Part shown: positions 8,688 through 17,853 of the stretch, in pieces
Position numbering within the stretch: the stretch's first letter is position 1
Layout: every line of letters starts with the position of its first letter
NCBI RefSeq assembly: GCF_002154725.1
Contig: NZ_MTAW01000202.1
Location: forward strand, 1 to 63,308
DNA from: Nostoc sp. 106C
GTDB lineage: Bacteria; Cyanobacteriota; Cyanobacteriia; Cyanobacteriales; Nostocaceae
Length of the DNA stretch: 63,308 nt
Direction of reading: 5' to 3'
Made by a program: the position numbers and the translations under genes
The notes under the pieces: model-generated
Told to the model about the DNA's origin: nothing
Database searches by the model: none
Seen by the model: the letters and a program-made list of their open reading frames with translations, nothing else

Positions 8688-11600
8688 CTATTTGGCTAAA
8701 AGTTGTTGAATTGTGATTACAAGCTGTTTGAGTTTTACGGGTTTGGCCAAATATTCGTTAGCTCCAGCTGCTAAACAAATTTCGCGATCGCCTGGCATGG
8801 CTAGTGCCGTTAGCGCAATAATTGGAACATGAATAAATTGCCGCTCTTCACGAATGCGACGCATCGCTTCTAGTCCATCCACGTTCGGCATCTGTATGTC
8901 CATCACAATTAAGTCAGGTCGTCTAGCTAGGGCAAGATCAATAGCTTGTTGTCCATCTTTTGCCAACACCAGATGGAATCCTCGACTTTCAAGATAGCTG
9001 GACATTGTATCAATATTTGCTTGGTTATCTTCTGCCAGCAAAATCAAAGGAGCTTCTACATCTGGTTTCGGTACTACCATCGATGCAAATAAGCCAAGAT
9101 GGGCAGGATGTTGTAGTTTTTCTAAAGTTGCCTGAAACTGAGCACGAGTAATAGGTTTTACTAAATATTCTGAAGCACCATGAACCATTGCTTTAGTGTG
9201 CTCATCCACTACGGAAATGATAATGACTGGAATTTCTTTAGTTTCTGGGTGGGCTTTGAGTTGATGAAGTACGTCCCAACCCGACAGGTTTGGCAGTTGA
9301 ATATCTAAAAAGATCATAGCAGGTTGAACTCGCAACACTTCATCAACAGCGCCTTCGCCTTGAGGATAGACGATGGGTTGCATTTCCATTTCATTGAGGT
9401 AACGAGTAATTTGTTCAGCCGCAGAAACCGAATCTTCGATAATTAAAACTGGAGAATTAGCAGTAGGTAAACGACGGCTAGGCAATGAAACCGTTACCTG
9501 GTTTGTAGATAAATGAACACTGGCTTTGTAGGGAATGCGGACGGTGAAACAGCTGCCTTGTCCAACTTCACTACTAACTGATACTGTTCCTCCATGCAAG
9601 GTAGCAATTCGCTGCACTAATGCCAATCCTAAACCTGTGCCGTTATAGTGACGATTGAGACTGCTATCAAGCTGGATGAAGGGCTGAAACAACTTGCTTA
9701 GATCTTCAGGACTGATGCCGATGCCAGTATCAATCACACAGAAGCAAAGGTAAGGACTATTAGTGAACTGTGGTTGGGGGACTGAAGATTTCCAGAAAAC
9801 GTGGTGAGATGTTAATTCGCAAGACTGGGAAGATGAAGCAATTGGTTCCTGCTCTGCTGTACTTCTATGCATCTCCCTATCTTCTAGCCAAACTTCTAAC
9901 GTTACAAATCCCCCTTCTGGGGTGAACTTGACCGCATTGCTCAACAAGTTGATGAGCACCTGACGTAAGCGGCGTTCGTCTACTTGAATGTTACCAAGAT
10001 TGTTGGCAATATTAGTATTGAGGTGAATATTTTTCTTCAACGCCATTTGTTTGATCAAGGCGAGGCTGGAATCACAGAGGCTTTTAAGCGCAACATCACT
10101 CAACTGCAACTCGAATTTGCCAGATTCAATTTTAGATAAATCCAAGATGTCATTGATCAGTTCTAGCAGATGTCTGCCGCTGCGCTCGATGGTGGCGATC
10201 GCTTTTGCTTGGCGTTCATTTATAGAACCAAACACGCCTTCGTGAAAGCCTTCCGACATCCCTAAAATTGCATTCAGAGGCGTTCGCAGTTCATGGCTCA
10301 TATTGGCGAGAAATTCGTCTTTAAGGCGAGTGGCGCGGGCCAGCTGCTCATTTGTCTGCCGCAATTGTTCTTCAGCTTGTTTGCGTTGGGTGATATCTTC
10401 ATAGGAACCCAAGACGCCAAATACCTCGCCCGCGCTATCGGTCAAGGGAACTTTGCTAGTTCGTATCCATATTTGCTCACCATTGAGATTATTTATTGGC
10501 TCTTCGTAACCCAGTTTGGGAGTTCTAGTGTTCATCACATAGACATCATCTGCACGGTAGAGGTGTGCCCACTTTGCCCAGGGTAAATCCAAGTCGGTCT
10601 TGCCGAGAATTTCATCGGGAGCGAGTTGAAAATCGCTAGCAAATCCAGGGTTGCAGCCTAAAAACCGCGACTGGCGATCTTTCCAGAATACACGTTGGGG
10701 AATTGTATCAAGTACCAATCGCAGCATTGTGCGTGATTCTTCCAGTTTTTGTTCAGCTTGTTTACGTTCGCTAATATCTGTAACTCGCACTAAGTTAAGG
10801 TTACGTTCGGCTACGGTAATGGGTTTGGCTGCGATGTTGCCCCAGAAAGAGTTACCTTGATGAGTAACATATTCAATTTCTCGACTCCAAAAACCTTTTG
10901 ACTGCATTTGTGCCAAAATAGCAGCCATTTCGTCCGCAGAGAATTGATGGCGTTGGAGTGTATGCCCTTCAATGCCGATTAGTTCAGCTTTATCAGCAAC
11001 CTCAAAGAGTTCTATTGCTCGCCGATTACAATCCAAGGTAAGCAGCGTTTGCGGATCAACTAGAAACAGAGCATCGGTAGATTCGTTGAAAATTACTTCC
11101 CGCAATCTCTTGTTGCGGACAAGTTCCTCTTCGGCAAGTTTGCGAGCTGTGATATCCGTGAGTGTAGCGATGTAACCAATAATGCTGTCTTCAGAGTCGG
11201 TTTCAGGTAACGCCTGGACATAAAACCAAATAGTGCTACCATCTGGACGCAGAAATCTGGCTTCATTCTGGTATGGTCGTTGTTGCTCAAATGCTTGAGA
11301 CCATTCTGTAAAGATATGATCGCGGTCTTCCGGGTGTATGGTTGCTATCCATCCCATCCCGAATGCTGCTTGTGTTGGTCTAGCTGTCATTTCGTACCAG
11401 CAATTGTTCGCATAAACACAATTCCCAGTAGTGTCAAGGCGGAAAATCGCAACTGGTGAGGCTTCTGCTAAAGTTGCATAACGGCGTTCGCTCTGCCGCA
11501 GGGCTTGTTCTATTTGTTTGCGTTCGGTAATGTCTAAGATAGTACCGATCAACTGTTTGGGTTTGCTATCTGCATCTAATATGACTTCGCCCCGAGACAG

Positions 11601-14549
11601 TAAATTGCGCAAACTTCCATCTAGGCGATAATAGCGATACTCTATTTCATAGGATTGCCCAAGGGCGATCGCTTGCTGCACCATAAAATTGCAACGATCG
11701 CGATCGTCGGGATGAATATACTGGAGCATTTTGTCGTAGCTAGGTATAGCAGACCGAGGATCGCGTCCCAAAATGCGAAAGACCTCATCTGACCAGATTG
11801 CTGTTTGCGTTTGTAAATCAAATTCCCAACTACCCAAATTAGCAATTCGCTGGGCGGTAGCCAGGTGAGCTGCGCTTTTACGGAGTTGCGCTTCCATCTG
11901 TTTTTGCTGGGTAATATCTTTGGCAATACCCAAAAATCCAATAGTTTCTCCTTCGTTATTATGCAGAGCTGTAACTGTCAGAATTACAGGAAAGCGAGAG
12001 CCGTCTTTGCGAATATAAGTCCATTCATCTTCATAGATTTTTTCTTGTTGGGTAATAATGGTAAAAAATTCTAAACCTGGTGCAATTTCCTTGCCTAGTT
12101 TCAATGAGAGTGCTGCTGCTTTTTGCTCGATTTCTGCTTGGTCATGCAGTATACAGCTTGGCGTCATCAAACCCACCACTTCATCTGCTGTATAGCCAAA
12201 CATTTTTTGAGCACCAGCATTGAAGGTTTGAATAATGCCTTGGGAATCGGTGGAAACAATGGAATAATCAGTCGCATCCAAAATCGCTTGTTGCATTCTG
12301 GAAAGAGTTAATAACTGCGCTTCTGCTTGTTTGCGTTCGGTGATATCCGTTCCTGAACCTGCCATACGAATCGCGTCGCCTGCTTCATCCCACAATGCTT
12401 GCCCTCGATCCAGTACCCAGGTATAAGACCCATCTTTACACCTGACTCGGTATTCTTCGCGAAACAAAGGCGACTTGCCCGTCAGATGATCTGCAACTGC
12501 TGTTAAAACGCGATCGCGATCGTCTGGATGAATTTGGGTTGCCCATTCCTCAATGTTGTAGTTAATTTCATCTTCTGCAAAGCCGCGCATTTCTTCCCAA
12601 CGGCTGGAAAAGAAAACTTCATTGGTTTTAATATTCCAGTCCCAAATCCCGTCATTGCTACCTCGCAGTGCTAACTGCCAACGTTCTTCACTCTCCTTTA
12701 AAGCCGCTGTGCGTTGTTCTACTCTAGCTTCAAGTTCCTGATTCAATTGTTGCAATGCTTGTTCTGCATAGATGCGCTCAATAATGCTTTCTCGTAGGAA
12801 GGCTTCAGCTTGTTTGCGACTTGAGATATCTTCAATCACAGAAATAAAGTAGTTTGGTTCACCAAAACGATTGCGCACCAGCGAAGCTGTTAAGTTAATC
12901 CAGACAATGGAACCATTCTTGCGGATATAGCGTTTCTCCATTGAGTAGGTGGAAATTTCACCAGCTAAGAGTTTTTCTGCCTGCTGCAAATCGGCTGCCA
13001 AATCTTCTGGATGGGTAATCTCTTGAAAGGTTAAGGTCTGGAGTTCAGCTTGAGGATAACCAGCAATTTCACAGAAGCGCTGGTTGAGGCGAAGAAACTG
13101 CCCCTGAAGCGATAGGTGACTCATGCCTACAGCAGCCTGCTCGAATGTACAGCGGAACCGTTCTTCGCTCTCCCGCAGAGAATTTTCTGCTTGTTTGCGT
13201 AAGCGAAGCTCGTTGTAGATATCACTAATGTCCTTCAAAACGCCCAACATTCGCAATAGTTGCCCAGTTTCGGCGTAGACTCCCTTTCCTTTCTCAGATA
13301 CCCAATGAATGCTGCTATCCTGCCACAATAGTCGGTATTCCACAGCATAATCAGTTTGTGTAGCGATCGCTTGATTAAATTCCCTTTCTACCCGTTGCCG
13401 ATCCTCTGGATGTATCAGGCTCAACCTTTGCTTAGAGGTGAGCTTCGAGTCACTCATTTCATAGCCAAAACAGCGAATTGTATTTTGATTGAGAAATAAT
13501 TCATCAGTGCTTGGGTTCCATTCCCAATAGCCGATGTGAGTAAAATTTAGAGTGATCTGAAGTTTTTCTTCACTGACTCGCAGCGCTGCTTCTATTCGTT
13601 TGCGTTCTAGCAGTTCTGCTTGTACCTGCTCATAAACACTCGCCTGCTGAATTGCGATCGCTATTTGCACAGCGACTTGCTCCAAACAGTCCAATTCTGC
13701 CGCTTGCCAATGACGCGATGCAGAACACTGATGAGCTATTAACAATCCCCATAATTGATCTGTAACCAAAATGGGGACTACCAAATTGGCTTTTACTTCT
13801 AATTGTTCTAGCAGATGCAGATGATAGTCTGCTAAACCTGCTTGATAGATATCAGCGATCGCTTGTTTTTTTCTCTGGCGATCATCGGCTGCTGTAACCT
13901 CTTGAAAGTAAACATCTTGAAACTGCCTACCCAGAGTAACTGTCCAACCTGGAAGTACCGACTCGGCAACAACATTACCGCTCATATCTGGCTGAAATTG
14001 ATAGACTAATACCCGATCTGCCTTGAGAAACTGCCGCACTTGTTTTGTTGTTATCCGCAGAACCTCTTCTAACTTCAGAGATTCACAAATTCGCACAGCG
14101 ATCGCGTTAATTAATTGTTGCTGTTCTCGACTTTGTTCTAGCTGCCGAGTTAAATGCATCCTTTCAACTGCATTATGAATAGCACGTTGAAAAATTTCTA
14201 AGGTGAGCTGATCTTTGACCAAATAATCTTGGGCACCGCTTTTCATCGCATCAACAGCGATGATTTCATCTGCGTGTCCCGCCAACATAATAATAGCGGT
14301 TTGAGTATTGCTCAGGCTTTCCCTAAACTGCTGAATAAGCTCTAGCCCATCTCCAGCGAGTAACAAAAAATTTAGTAAGATGATATCTGGCGTTTCCTGC
14401 TGACACCATTGCATCGCCTCTGTTGCCCTCTCAAACTCCAAAATGCGATAAGTATGCAGGCTGTCCTGCTTTAAAAAGCGGCGACATGCCATCCGGTCTA
14501 CAGCGCAATCATCAATCAAGAGGATGGTAAAGCAGGAGCGATCATTCAT
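8688..14549 (-). CDS. Giant hybrid histidine kinase: pseudo-receiver, GAF, eight PAS, HK, two receivers
   Basis: This is a 1953-residue soluble protein. Order of domains: receiver-like (1-125), GAF (about 145-310), eight PAS/PAC units (about 325-1395, each introduced by SEE or an equivalent helix and many ending in DIT-R/KQ-AE linkers), HisKA with H-box MSHELRTP, HATPase_c (NLLSNAVKF, DTGIGI, GTGLGLAL), then two C-terminal receivers (phosphoacceptors in IFLDIQLP and IVMDIQMP). Two oddities: the first receiver has Asn60 where the phosphoacceptor Asp is expected, and the GAF domain resembles cyanobacteriochromes but has Tyr242 in place of the bilin-binding Cys of the usual CH pair. It precedes the smaller receiver-kinase by 12 bp, forming a two-gene unit. 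Signal and output are unknown. Confidence 0.95.
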   Translation of the reverse strand: MNDRSCFTILLIDDCAVDRMACRRFLKQDSLHTYRILEFERATEAMQWCQQETPDIILLNFLLLAGDGLELIQQFRESLSNTQTAIIMLAGHADEIIAVDAMKSGAQDYLVKDQLTLEIFQRAIHNAVERMHLTRQLEQSREQQQLINAIAVRICESLKLEEVLRITTKQVRQFLKADRVLVYQFQPDMSGNVVAESVLPGWTVTLGRQFQDVYFQEVTAADDRQRKKQAIADIYQAGLADYHLHLLEQLEVKANLVVPILVTDQLWGLLIAHQCSASRHWQAAELDCLEQVAVQIAIAIQQASVYEQVQAELLERKRIEAALRVSEEKLQITLNFTHIGYWEWNPSTDELFLNQNTIRCFGYEMSDSKLTSKQRLSLIHPEDRQRVEREFNQAIATQTDYAVEYRLLWQDSSIHWVSEKGKGVYAETGQLLRMLGVLKDISDIYNELRLRKQAENSLRESEERFRCTFEQAAVGMSHLSLQGQFLRLNQRFCEIAGYPQAELQTLTFQEITHPEDLAADLQQAEKLLAGEISTYSMEKRYIRKNGSIVWINLTASLVRNRFGEPNYFISVIEDISSRKQAEAFLRESIIERIYAEQALQQLNQELEARVEQRTAALKESEERWQLALRGSNDGIWDWNIKTNEVFFSSRWEEMRGFAEDEINYNIEEWATQIHPDDRDRVLTAVADHLTGKSPLFREEYRVRCKDGSYTWVLDRGQALWDEAGDAIRMAGSGTDITERKQAEAQLLTLSRMQQAILDATDYSIVSTDSQGIIQTFNAGAQKMFGYTADEVVGLMTPSCILHDQAEIEQKAAALSLKLGKEIAPGLEFFTIITQQEKIYEDEWTYIRKDGSRFPVILTVTALHNNEGETIGFLGIAKDITQQKQMEAQLRKSAAHLATAQRIANLGSWEFDLQTQTAIWSDEVFRILGRDPRSAIPSYDKMLQYIHPDDRDRCNFMVQQAIALGQSYEIEYRYYRLDGSLRNLLSRGEVILDADSKPKQLIGTILDITERKQIEQALRQSERRYATLAEASPVAIFRLDTTGNCVYANNCWYEMTARPTQAAFGMGWIATIHPEDRDHIFTEWSQAFEQQRPYQNEARFLRPDGSTIWFYVQALPETDSEDSIIGYIATLTDITARKLAEEELVRNKRLREVIFNESTDALFLVDPQTLLTLDCNRRAIELFEVADKAELIGIEGHTLQRHQFSADEMAAILAQMQSKGFWSREIEYVTHQGNSFWGNIAAKPITVAERNLNLVRVTDISERKQAEQKLEESRTMLRLVLDTIPQRVFWKDRQSRFLGCNPGFASDFQLAPDEILGKTDLDLPWAKWAHLYRADDVYVMNTRTPKLGYEEPINNLNGEQIWIRTSKVPLTDSAGEVFGVLGSYEDITQRKQAEEQLRQTNEQLARATRLKDEFLANMSHELRTPLNAILGMSEGFHEGVFGSINERQAKAIATIERSGRHLLELINDILDLSKIESGKFELQLSDVALKSLCDSSLALIKQMALKKNIHLNTNIANNLGNIQVDERRLRQVLINLLSNAVKFTPEGGFVTLEVWLEDREMHRSTAEQEPIASSSQSCELTSHHVFWKSSVPQPQFTNSPYLCFCVIDTGIGISPEDLSKLFQPFIQLDSSLNRHYNGTGLGLALVQRIATLHGGTVSVSSEVGQGSCFTVRIPYKASVHLSTNQVTVSLPSRRLPTANSPVLIIEDSVSAAEQITRYLNEMEMQPIVYPQGEGAVDEVLRVQPAMIFLDIQLPNLSGWDVLHQLKAHPETKEIPVIIISVVDEHTKAMVHGASEYLVKPITRAQFQATLEKLQHPAHLGLFASMVVPKPDVEAPLILLAEDNQANIDTMSSYLESRGFHLVLAKDGQQAIDLALARRPDLIVMDIQMPNVDGLEAMRRIREERQFIHVPIIALTALAMPGDREICLAAGANEYLAKPVKLKQLVITIQQLLAK

Positions 14550-14950
14550 AACTTATTAAAAAGATAAACGCGATCGCGTTTTAAAAAAATTGTACCTCGA
14601 TAACTATCATGTTAAAAAGCTGACGTAAATTAAAAAACATTTATGCATGGCATAGATAAGTGTTTATACTTGTCTAAAAGTACAAAGTTAGCTGAAAGAA
14701 TGTAGACGCAGAAAGGTTTACCGCAGAGTATGCCAATGCCAACGGCTCGAATTTTTTTACAAGTAGTTAGCCAAAATTAAGATTATCGGCGTTTATCTGT
14801 GGTTAATTTCTTATTTTTGTAGCTTTTGTTAGAAATTCAGTCTGCAAATTGGAATACTGCTAAGGTAAACCTTGCAAAAGCATAATCATGATATTTGCAG
14901 ATTACCTATAAATATGTTGTTTCTACTAAATCTTCCCATTACTGCCAAAG
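14550..14950. other. Intergenic region, no gene seen
   Basis: About 400 bp of AT-rich DNA upstream of the giant kinase and downstream of the Lin0512 gene. It should contain the kinase promoter. No RNA gene or repeat was recognised. Confidence 0.4.
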
Positions 14951-15316
14951 TTATTCAGATTCAATTAAAACAGTAACAGCAGCAACAGCTATCAACATTT
15001 CGTCATTTTTATCATTGAGAGAGGGAATTGCTCGTCCTTGAACTATCATCCCCCCAGACTCGACCTTAAGGCTTTTACGCCCAAAAGGCAGTACCGCTAA
15101 TACTTCTTCTTGTCGTACTTGTTCGGGGTATGGTACTGCTACCTGGACTTCCACAATCATTTCATTGGGGTCACTTAAACCAGCTACTTCCCAAACACCA
15201 GGTAAAGCATTATGAGCGATCGCATTACGTACTGCTCTTGCTGCTGCTACTGTCGGTTCCTGTCCGTGCTGATCGATTCCCATCCCCATCTCGATAATTA
15301 AACGTTTTAGCGCCAT
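14951..15316 (-). CDS. Lin0512 family protein
   Basis: This is a 121-residue small protein. The opening MALKRLIIEMGMGIDQHG followed by T-AA-RAVRNAI-HN-LPG is the signature of the Lin0512 family (PF09585), a conserved family of unknown function found in cyanobacteria and Firmicutes. The frame is open 26 codons further upstream, but the ATG at 15316 is preceded by a strong GGGAGG ribosome binding site at about 6 bp and matches the family N terminus. No membrane segment. It is divergent from cpcL. Confidence 0.85.
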   Translation of the reverse strand: MALKRLIIEMGMGIDQHGQEPTVAAARAVRNAIAHNALPGVWEVAGLSDPNEMIVEVQVAVPYPEQVRQEEVLAVLPFGRKSLKVESGGMIVQGRAIPSLNDKNDEMLIAVAAVTVLIESE

Positions 15317-15740
15317 AGCTACCTCCCAAAATTTTCTACGTTTGTCCTTTGTTCCTTTGTCTCTCTCCCCAGCGTCCGAAGAGCTTGTAATCATTACTTT
15401 AATTGAACTTCCAAACCATCTTTATCCAGTAATTGTTACAGTGATTGTAAAGGAGCTAGCGCCACTTGCTCCAGAAAGTATGGAATCTCTGATGACGGTA
15501 TTTCGTGATTATTACTGCTTTTGAAGGTAAAAGCGTATATTGTCCGCATCCTTACCTGCATTGGTGGCGATCGCGCTCTAGATTTGCTAGTTAATTATGC
15601 TCAAAATCGTAGAGCTATAGTTTTCGAGCGATGTCTAAAAAAGGCTACGCCTACGCCACAGTCGAAGCCAGCACTGCTTTTACCAAGTCGTGATGCAGGA
15701 ATTAGTGAATCCTCATCTCTACACTTTTGTCAGCATAACC
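15317..15740. other. Divergent intergenic region between the Lin0512 gene and cpcL
   Basis: About 420 bp. Two open frames on the plus strand (15342-15524 and 15521-15775) look non-coding: no ribosome binding sites and no recognisable protein. A short GGCTACGCCTACGCCAC stretch near 15641 is of the dispersed-repeat type seen in Nostoc genomes. The cpcL promoter should be here. Confidence 0.4.
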
Positions 15741-16490
15741 ATGAGTATTCCTTTACTAGCTTACGCTCCCTCTAGCCAAAACCAAAGGGTAGCAGGATTT
15801 GAATTGCCTGGAGACGAACATCCCAAAATCTACACCACTGATGCCACTGCTGCAACCGCAGAAATAAATGAGTTGATTTGGGCTGCTTATCGTCAGATTT
15901 TTAACGAACAACAAATTCTCGTTAGTAACCGTCAACTGGCTTTAGAATCGCAGTTGAAAAACAGAAGCATTACCGTAAGGGATTTTATTAGGGGATTGAC
16001 TATCTCTGAAACCTTTCGCTTACGCAACTACGACACAAACAACAACTACCGCTTTGTGGAAATGTGCGTACAACGTCTTTTAGGACGAAACGTTTACAGT
16101 CAGCAGGAAACAATTTCCTGGTCTATTATCCTAGCTACCAAAGGGTTGCATGGGTTCATTAATGCATTGCTAAATAGTGAAGAATACCAAACGAATTTTG
16201 GCGAGAATACTGTTCCCTATCAACGTCGCCGGATCATTTCTCAGCATCACTTAGGAGAGCTACCTTTTGCTCGCTTTCCCCGCTACGACAGCTACCATCG
16301 TCAACAACTTGCGCAACTAGGATATTTCCAAGCCAAAGCTCCTCTAGCATATCGCTGGGAGTGGCAAAAACCACCATATCTCAAAGCTTACCAAGTAATT
16401 TCACTAGCTACTTTGTACGCGGGATTTATCCTTTTAGGGGTAGGAGCAATTTTTGTTATTCTTGCTTACTACGGTGTAGTCTCGCTGTAA
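15741..16490 (+). CDS. cpcL: Membrane-tailed phycobilisome rod linker (CpcL / CpcG2 type)
   Basis: This 249-residue protein begins MSIPLLAYAPSSQNQRVAGF, the typical CpcG start, and continues with a PBS linker domain (about 20-180; RDFIRGL, SETFRLRNY, VQRLLGR segments) that binds phycocyanin rods. Unlike core-anchored CpcG, the C terminus (about 218-249) is a hydrophobic helix ending in YYGVVSL, the diagnostic feature of CpcL, which anchors rods in the thylakoid membrane for photosystem I. In Anabaena such a protein is part of a PSI antenna that is prominent in heterocysts. I chose the ATG at 15741 over one 51 bp upstream from the conserved N terminus. The gene stands alone, away from any cpc operon in this window. 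Confidence 0.9.
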   Translation: MSIPLLAYAPSSQNQRVAGFELPGDEHPKIYTTDATAATAEINELIWAAYRQIFNEQQILVSNRQLALESQLKNRSITVRDFIRGLTISETFRLRNYDTNNNYRFVEMCVQRLLGRNVYSQQETISWSIILATKGLHGFINALLNSEEYQTNFGENTVPYQRRRIISQHHLGELPFARFPRYDSYHRQQLAQLGYFQAKAPLAYRWEWQKPPYLKAYQVISLATLYAGFILLGVGAIFVILAYYGVVSL

Positions 16491-16550
16491 TGTAAGCTTT
16501 TAAACCTTAGATATAGCAAGGTTAAATAAAAGGTGGCTTAGTTTTTACAA

Positions 16551-16709
16551 GTCAATGCAATTGAATTGCAGGTCAATGCAATCAAATTGCAGGTCGATGT
16601 AATTGAATTGCAAGTTGATGCAATCAAATTGCAGGTCGATGCAATCGAATTGCAGGTCGATGCAATCAAATTATAGGTTGATGTAATCGCATTACAGGTC
16701 GATGCGATG
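16551..16709. repeat. Tandem array of seven 21-bp dyad repeats plus a partial eighth
   Basis: The unit consensus is GTCGATGCAATCGAATTGCAG with period exactly 21 bp: 16551, 16572, 16593, 16614, 16635, 16656 and 16677, then a truncated copy at 16698. Each unit contains an interrupted palindrome (GCAATN-ATTGC), and variation between units tends to preserve or alternate it. It lies 60 bp after cpcL and just before a strong terminator. The arrangement resembles iterons or an array of protein-binding or hairpin sites, but no function is known. Confidence 0.9.
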
Positions 16710-16721
16710 TCTACGTCCTTG

Positions 16722-16747
16722 CGGGTTAAGTCGCTTAACCCGTTTTT
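16722..16747 (+). terminator. Rho-independent terminator
   Basis: A perfect 9-bp stem CGGGTTAAG / CTTAACCCG with loop TCG is followed by five T residues. It would end transcription coming from cpcL through the 21-bp repeat array, ahead of the LD-carboxypeptidase gene. Confidence 0.8.
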
Positions 16748-16773
16748 GTCACTTTAGTTGGAGAATAATTGAC

Positions 16774-16793
16774 AATCCTGATTTTTCAGGATT
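16774..16793 (+). promoter_or_regulatory. Short stem-loop upstream of the LD-carboxypeptidase gene
   Basis: AATCCTGA / TCAGGATT forms a perfect 8-bp stem with a TTTT loop, 40 bp before the start codon. It could be a second terminator for upstream transcription or part of the leader of the next gene. Confidence 0.4.
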
Positions 16794-16833
16794 TATTCTT
16801 GGGAGCGTGACACAAGAGGGTTAAACTGCCTTC

Positions 16834-17853
16834 ATGACCATCAATCGCCGAAGATTTCTTACTAACTTTGGACTAGCTACCTTAGCCACTCAGTTACAAC
16901 CATTGACTGTCCAAGGTCAACTATCTCCCCAGACTACCCTCAAACCACCTCGTCTGCATATAGGCGACATCGTAGGATTAGTTGCTCCTGCGGGTATCGT
17001 TGACGCCCAAGATATAGAAACAGCACAACGTAGCCTTACAGATTTAGGTTTAAAAGTCAAGTTAGGGAAACATATTTTAGATCGTTATGGATATTTAGCA
17101 GGGAAAGATAGCGATCGCGCAGCAGATTTAAACGCTATGTTTATCGATCAATCGGTGAAAGCGATAATCGCCATGCGTGGTGGCTGGGGCTGTAATCGCA
17201 TTTTACCCTTACTGAACTACACTAATATTCGCTCTCATCCCAAAATCTTGATGGGGTTCAGCGATATTACTTCTCTATTGTTAGCCATCAACGCCCGTAG
17301 TCGAGTAATTACCTTTCATGGGCCAGTTGCCACTTCTACTTGGAATCAGTTTACAGTGGATTACGTTAAGCGCATCCTGTTTACTGGAGAAGCGGTGAGA
17401 TTGCAAAATCCCACCATTAAGGAAGTGCAATTCTCGACCATCGCACCAGGCAAAGCTAAAGGTAAACTTGTGGGTGGTAACTTATCTGTACTATCAGCGA
17501 TGATAGGTTCACCTTATCTACCTTCATGGAACCAAAGCATCCTGTTTGTGGAAGAGATAGGTGAAGATGTGTATCGTGTAGACCGGATGCTGACCCAGTT
17601 AAAGAATGCTGGGATACTCAATCGCATTGCTGGCTTGATTTTTGGGCAATGCACCAATTGTAGTTTGGGAGATGAACCAAATTTTACATTAATGCAAGTA
17701 TTGCAAGACCACATACTACCTTTAGGCATTCCTGCTTGGTATGGTTCCGCGATCGGTCATATTAAAGATAAATTTACCTTGCCAATAGGTGTGCAAGTGG
17801 AAATCAATGCGAATGTTGGAACAATACAGATGTTAGAACCATCTGTGAGTTGA
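16834..17853 (+). CDS. ldcA: LD-carboxypeptidase (muramoyltetrapeptide carboxypeptidase), Tat-exported S66 family
   Basis: This 339-residue serine peptidase should cleave the terminal D-Ala of tetrapeptide stems during peptidoglycan recycling. The N terminus carries a twin-arginine signal (NRRRFLTNFG), so it is probably exported to the periplasm, unlike the cytosolic E. coli enzyme. S66 features are visible: MRGGWG, the nucleophile S143 in GFSDIT, the FVEEIGED segment with the catalytic Glu (about 240), and the catalytic His in IGHIKDKF near 307. The family usually has about 300-340 residues. It is a single gene preceded by a terminator and followed by a long region without genes. Confidence 0.93.
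   Translation: MTINRRRFLTNFGLATLATQLQPLTVQGQLSPQTTLKPPRLHIGDIVGLVAPAGIVDAQDIETAQRSLTDLGLKVKLGKHILDRYGYLAGKDSDRAADLNAMFIDQSVKAIIAMRGGWGCNRILPLLNYTNIRSHPKILMGFSDITSLLLAINARSRVITFHGPVATSTWNQFTVDYVKRILFTGEAVRLQNPTIKEVQFSTIAPGKAKGKLVGGNLSVLSAMIGSPYLPSWNQSILFVEEIGEDVYRVDRMLTQLKNAGILNRIAGLIFGQCTNCSLGDEPNFTLMQVLQDHILPLGIPAWYGSAIGHIKDKFTLPIGVQVEINANVGTIQMLEPSVS

Noticed and set aside
15521-15775. 84-codon plus-strand frame between the Lin0512 gene and cpcL
   Set aside because: No ribosome binding site, no recognisable homologue, and it contains dispersed-repeat sequence; it overlaps the cpcL start in another frame.
16551-16709. Possible CRISPR array
   Set aside because: The repeats are contiguous at 21 bp with no spacers, and no cas genes are present; the same holds for the arrays at 47665 and 57919.
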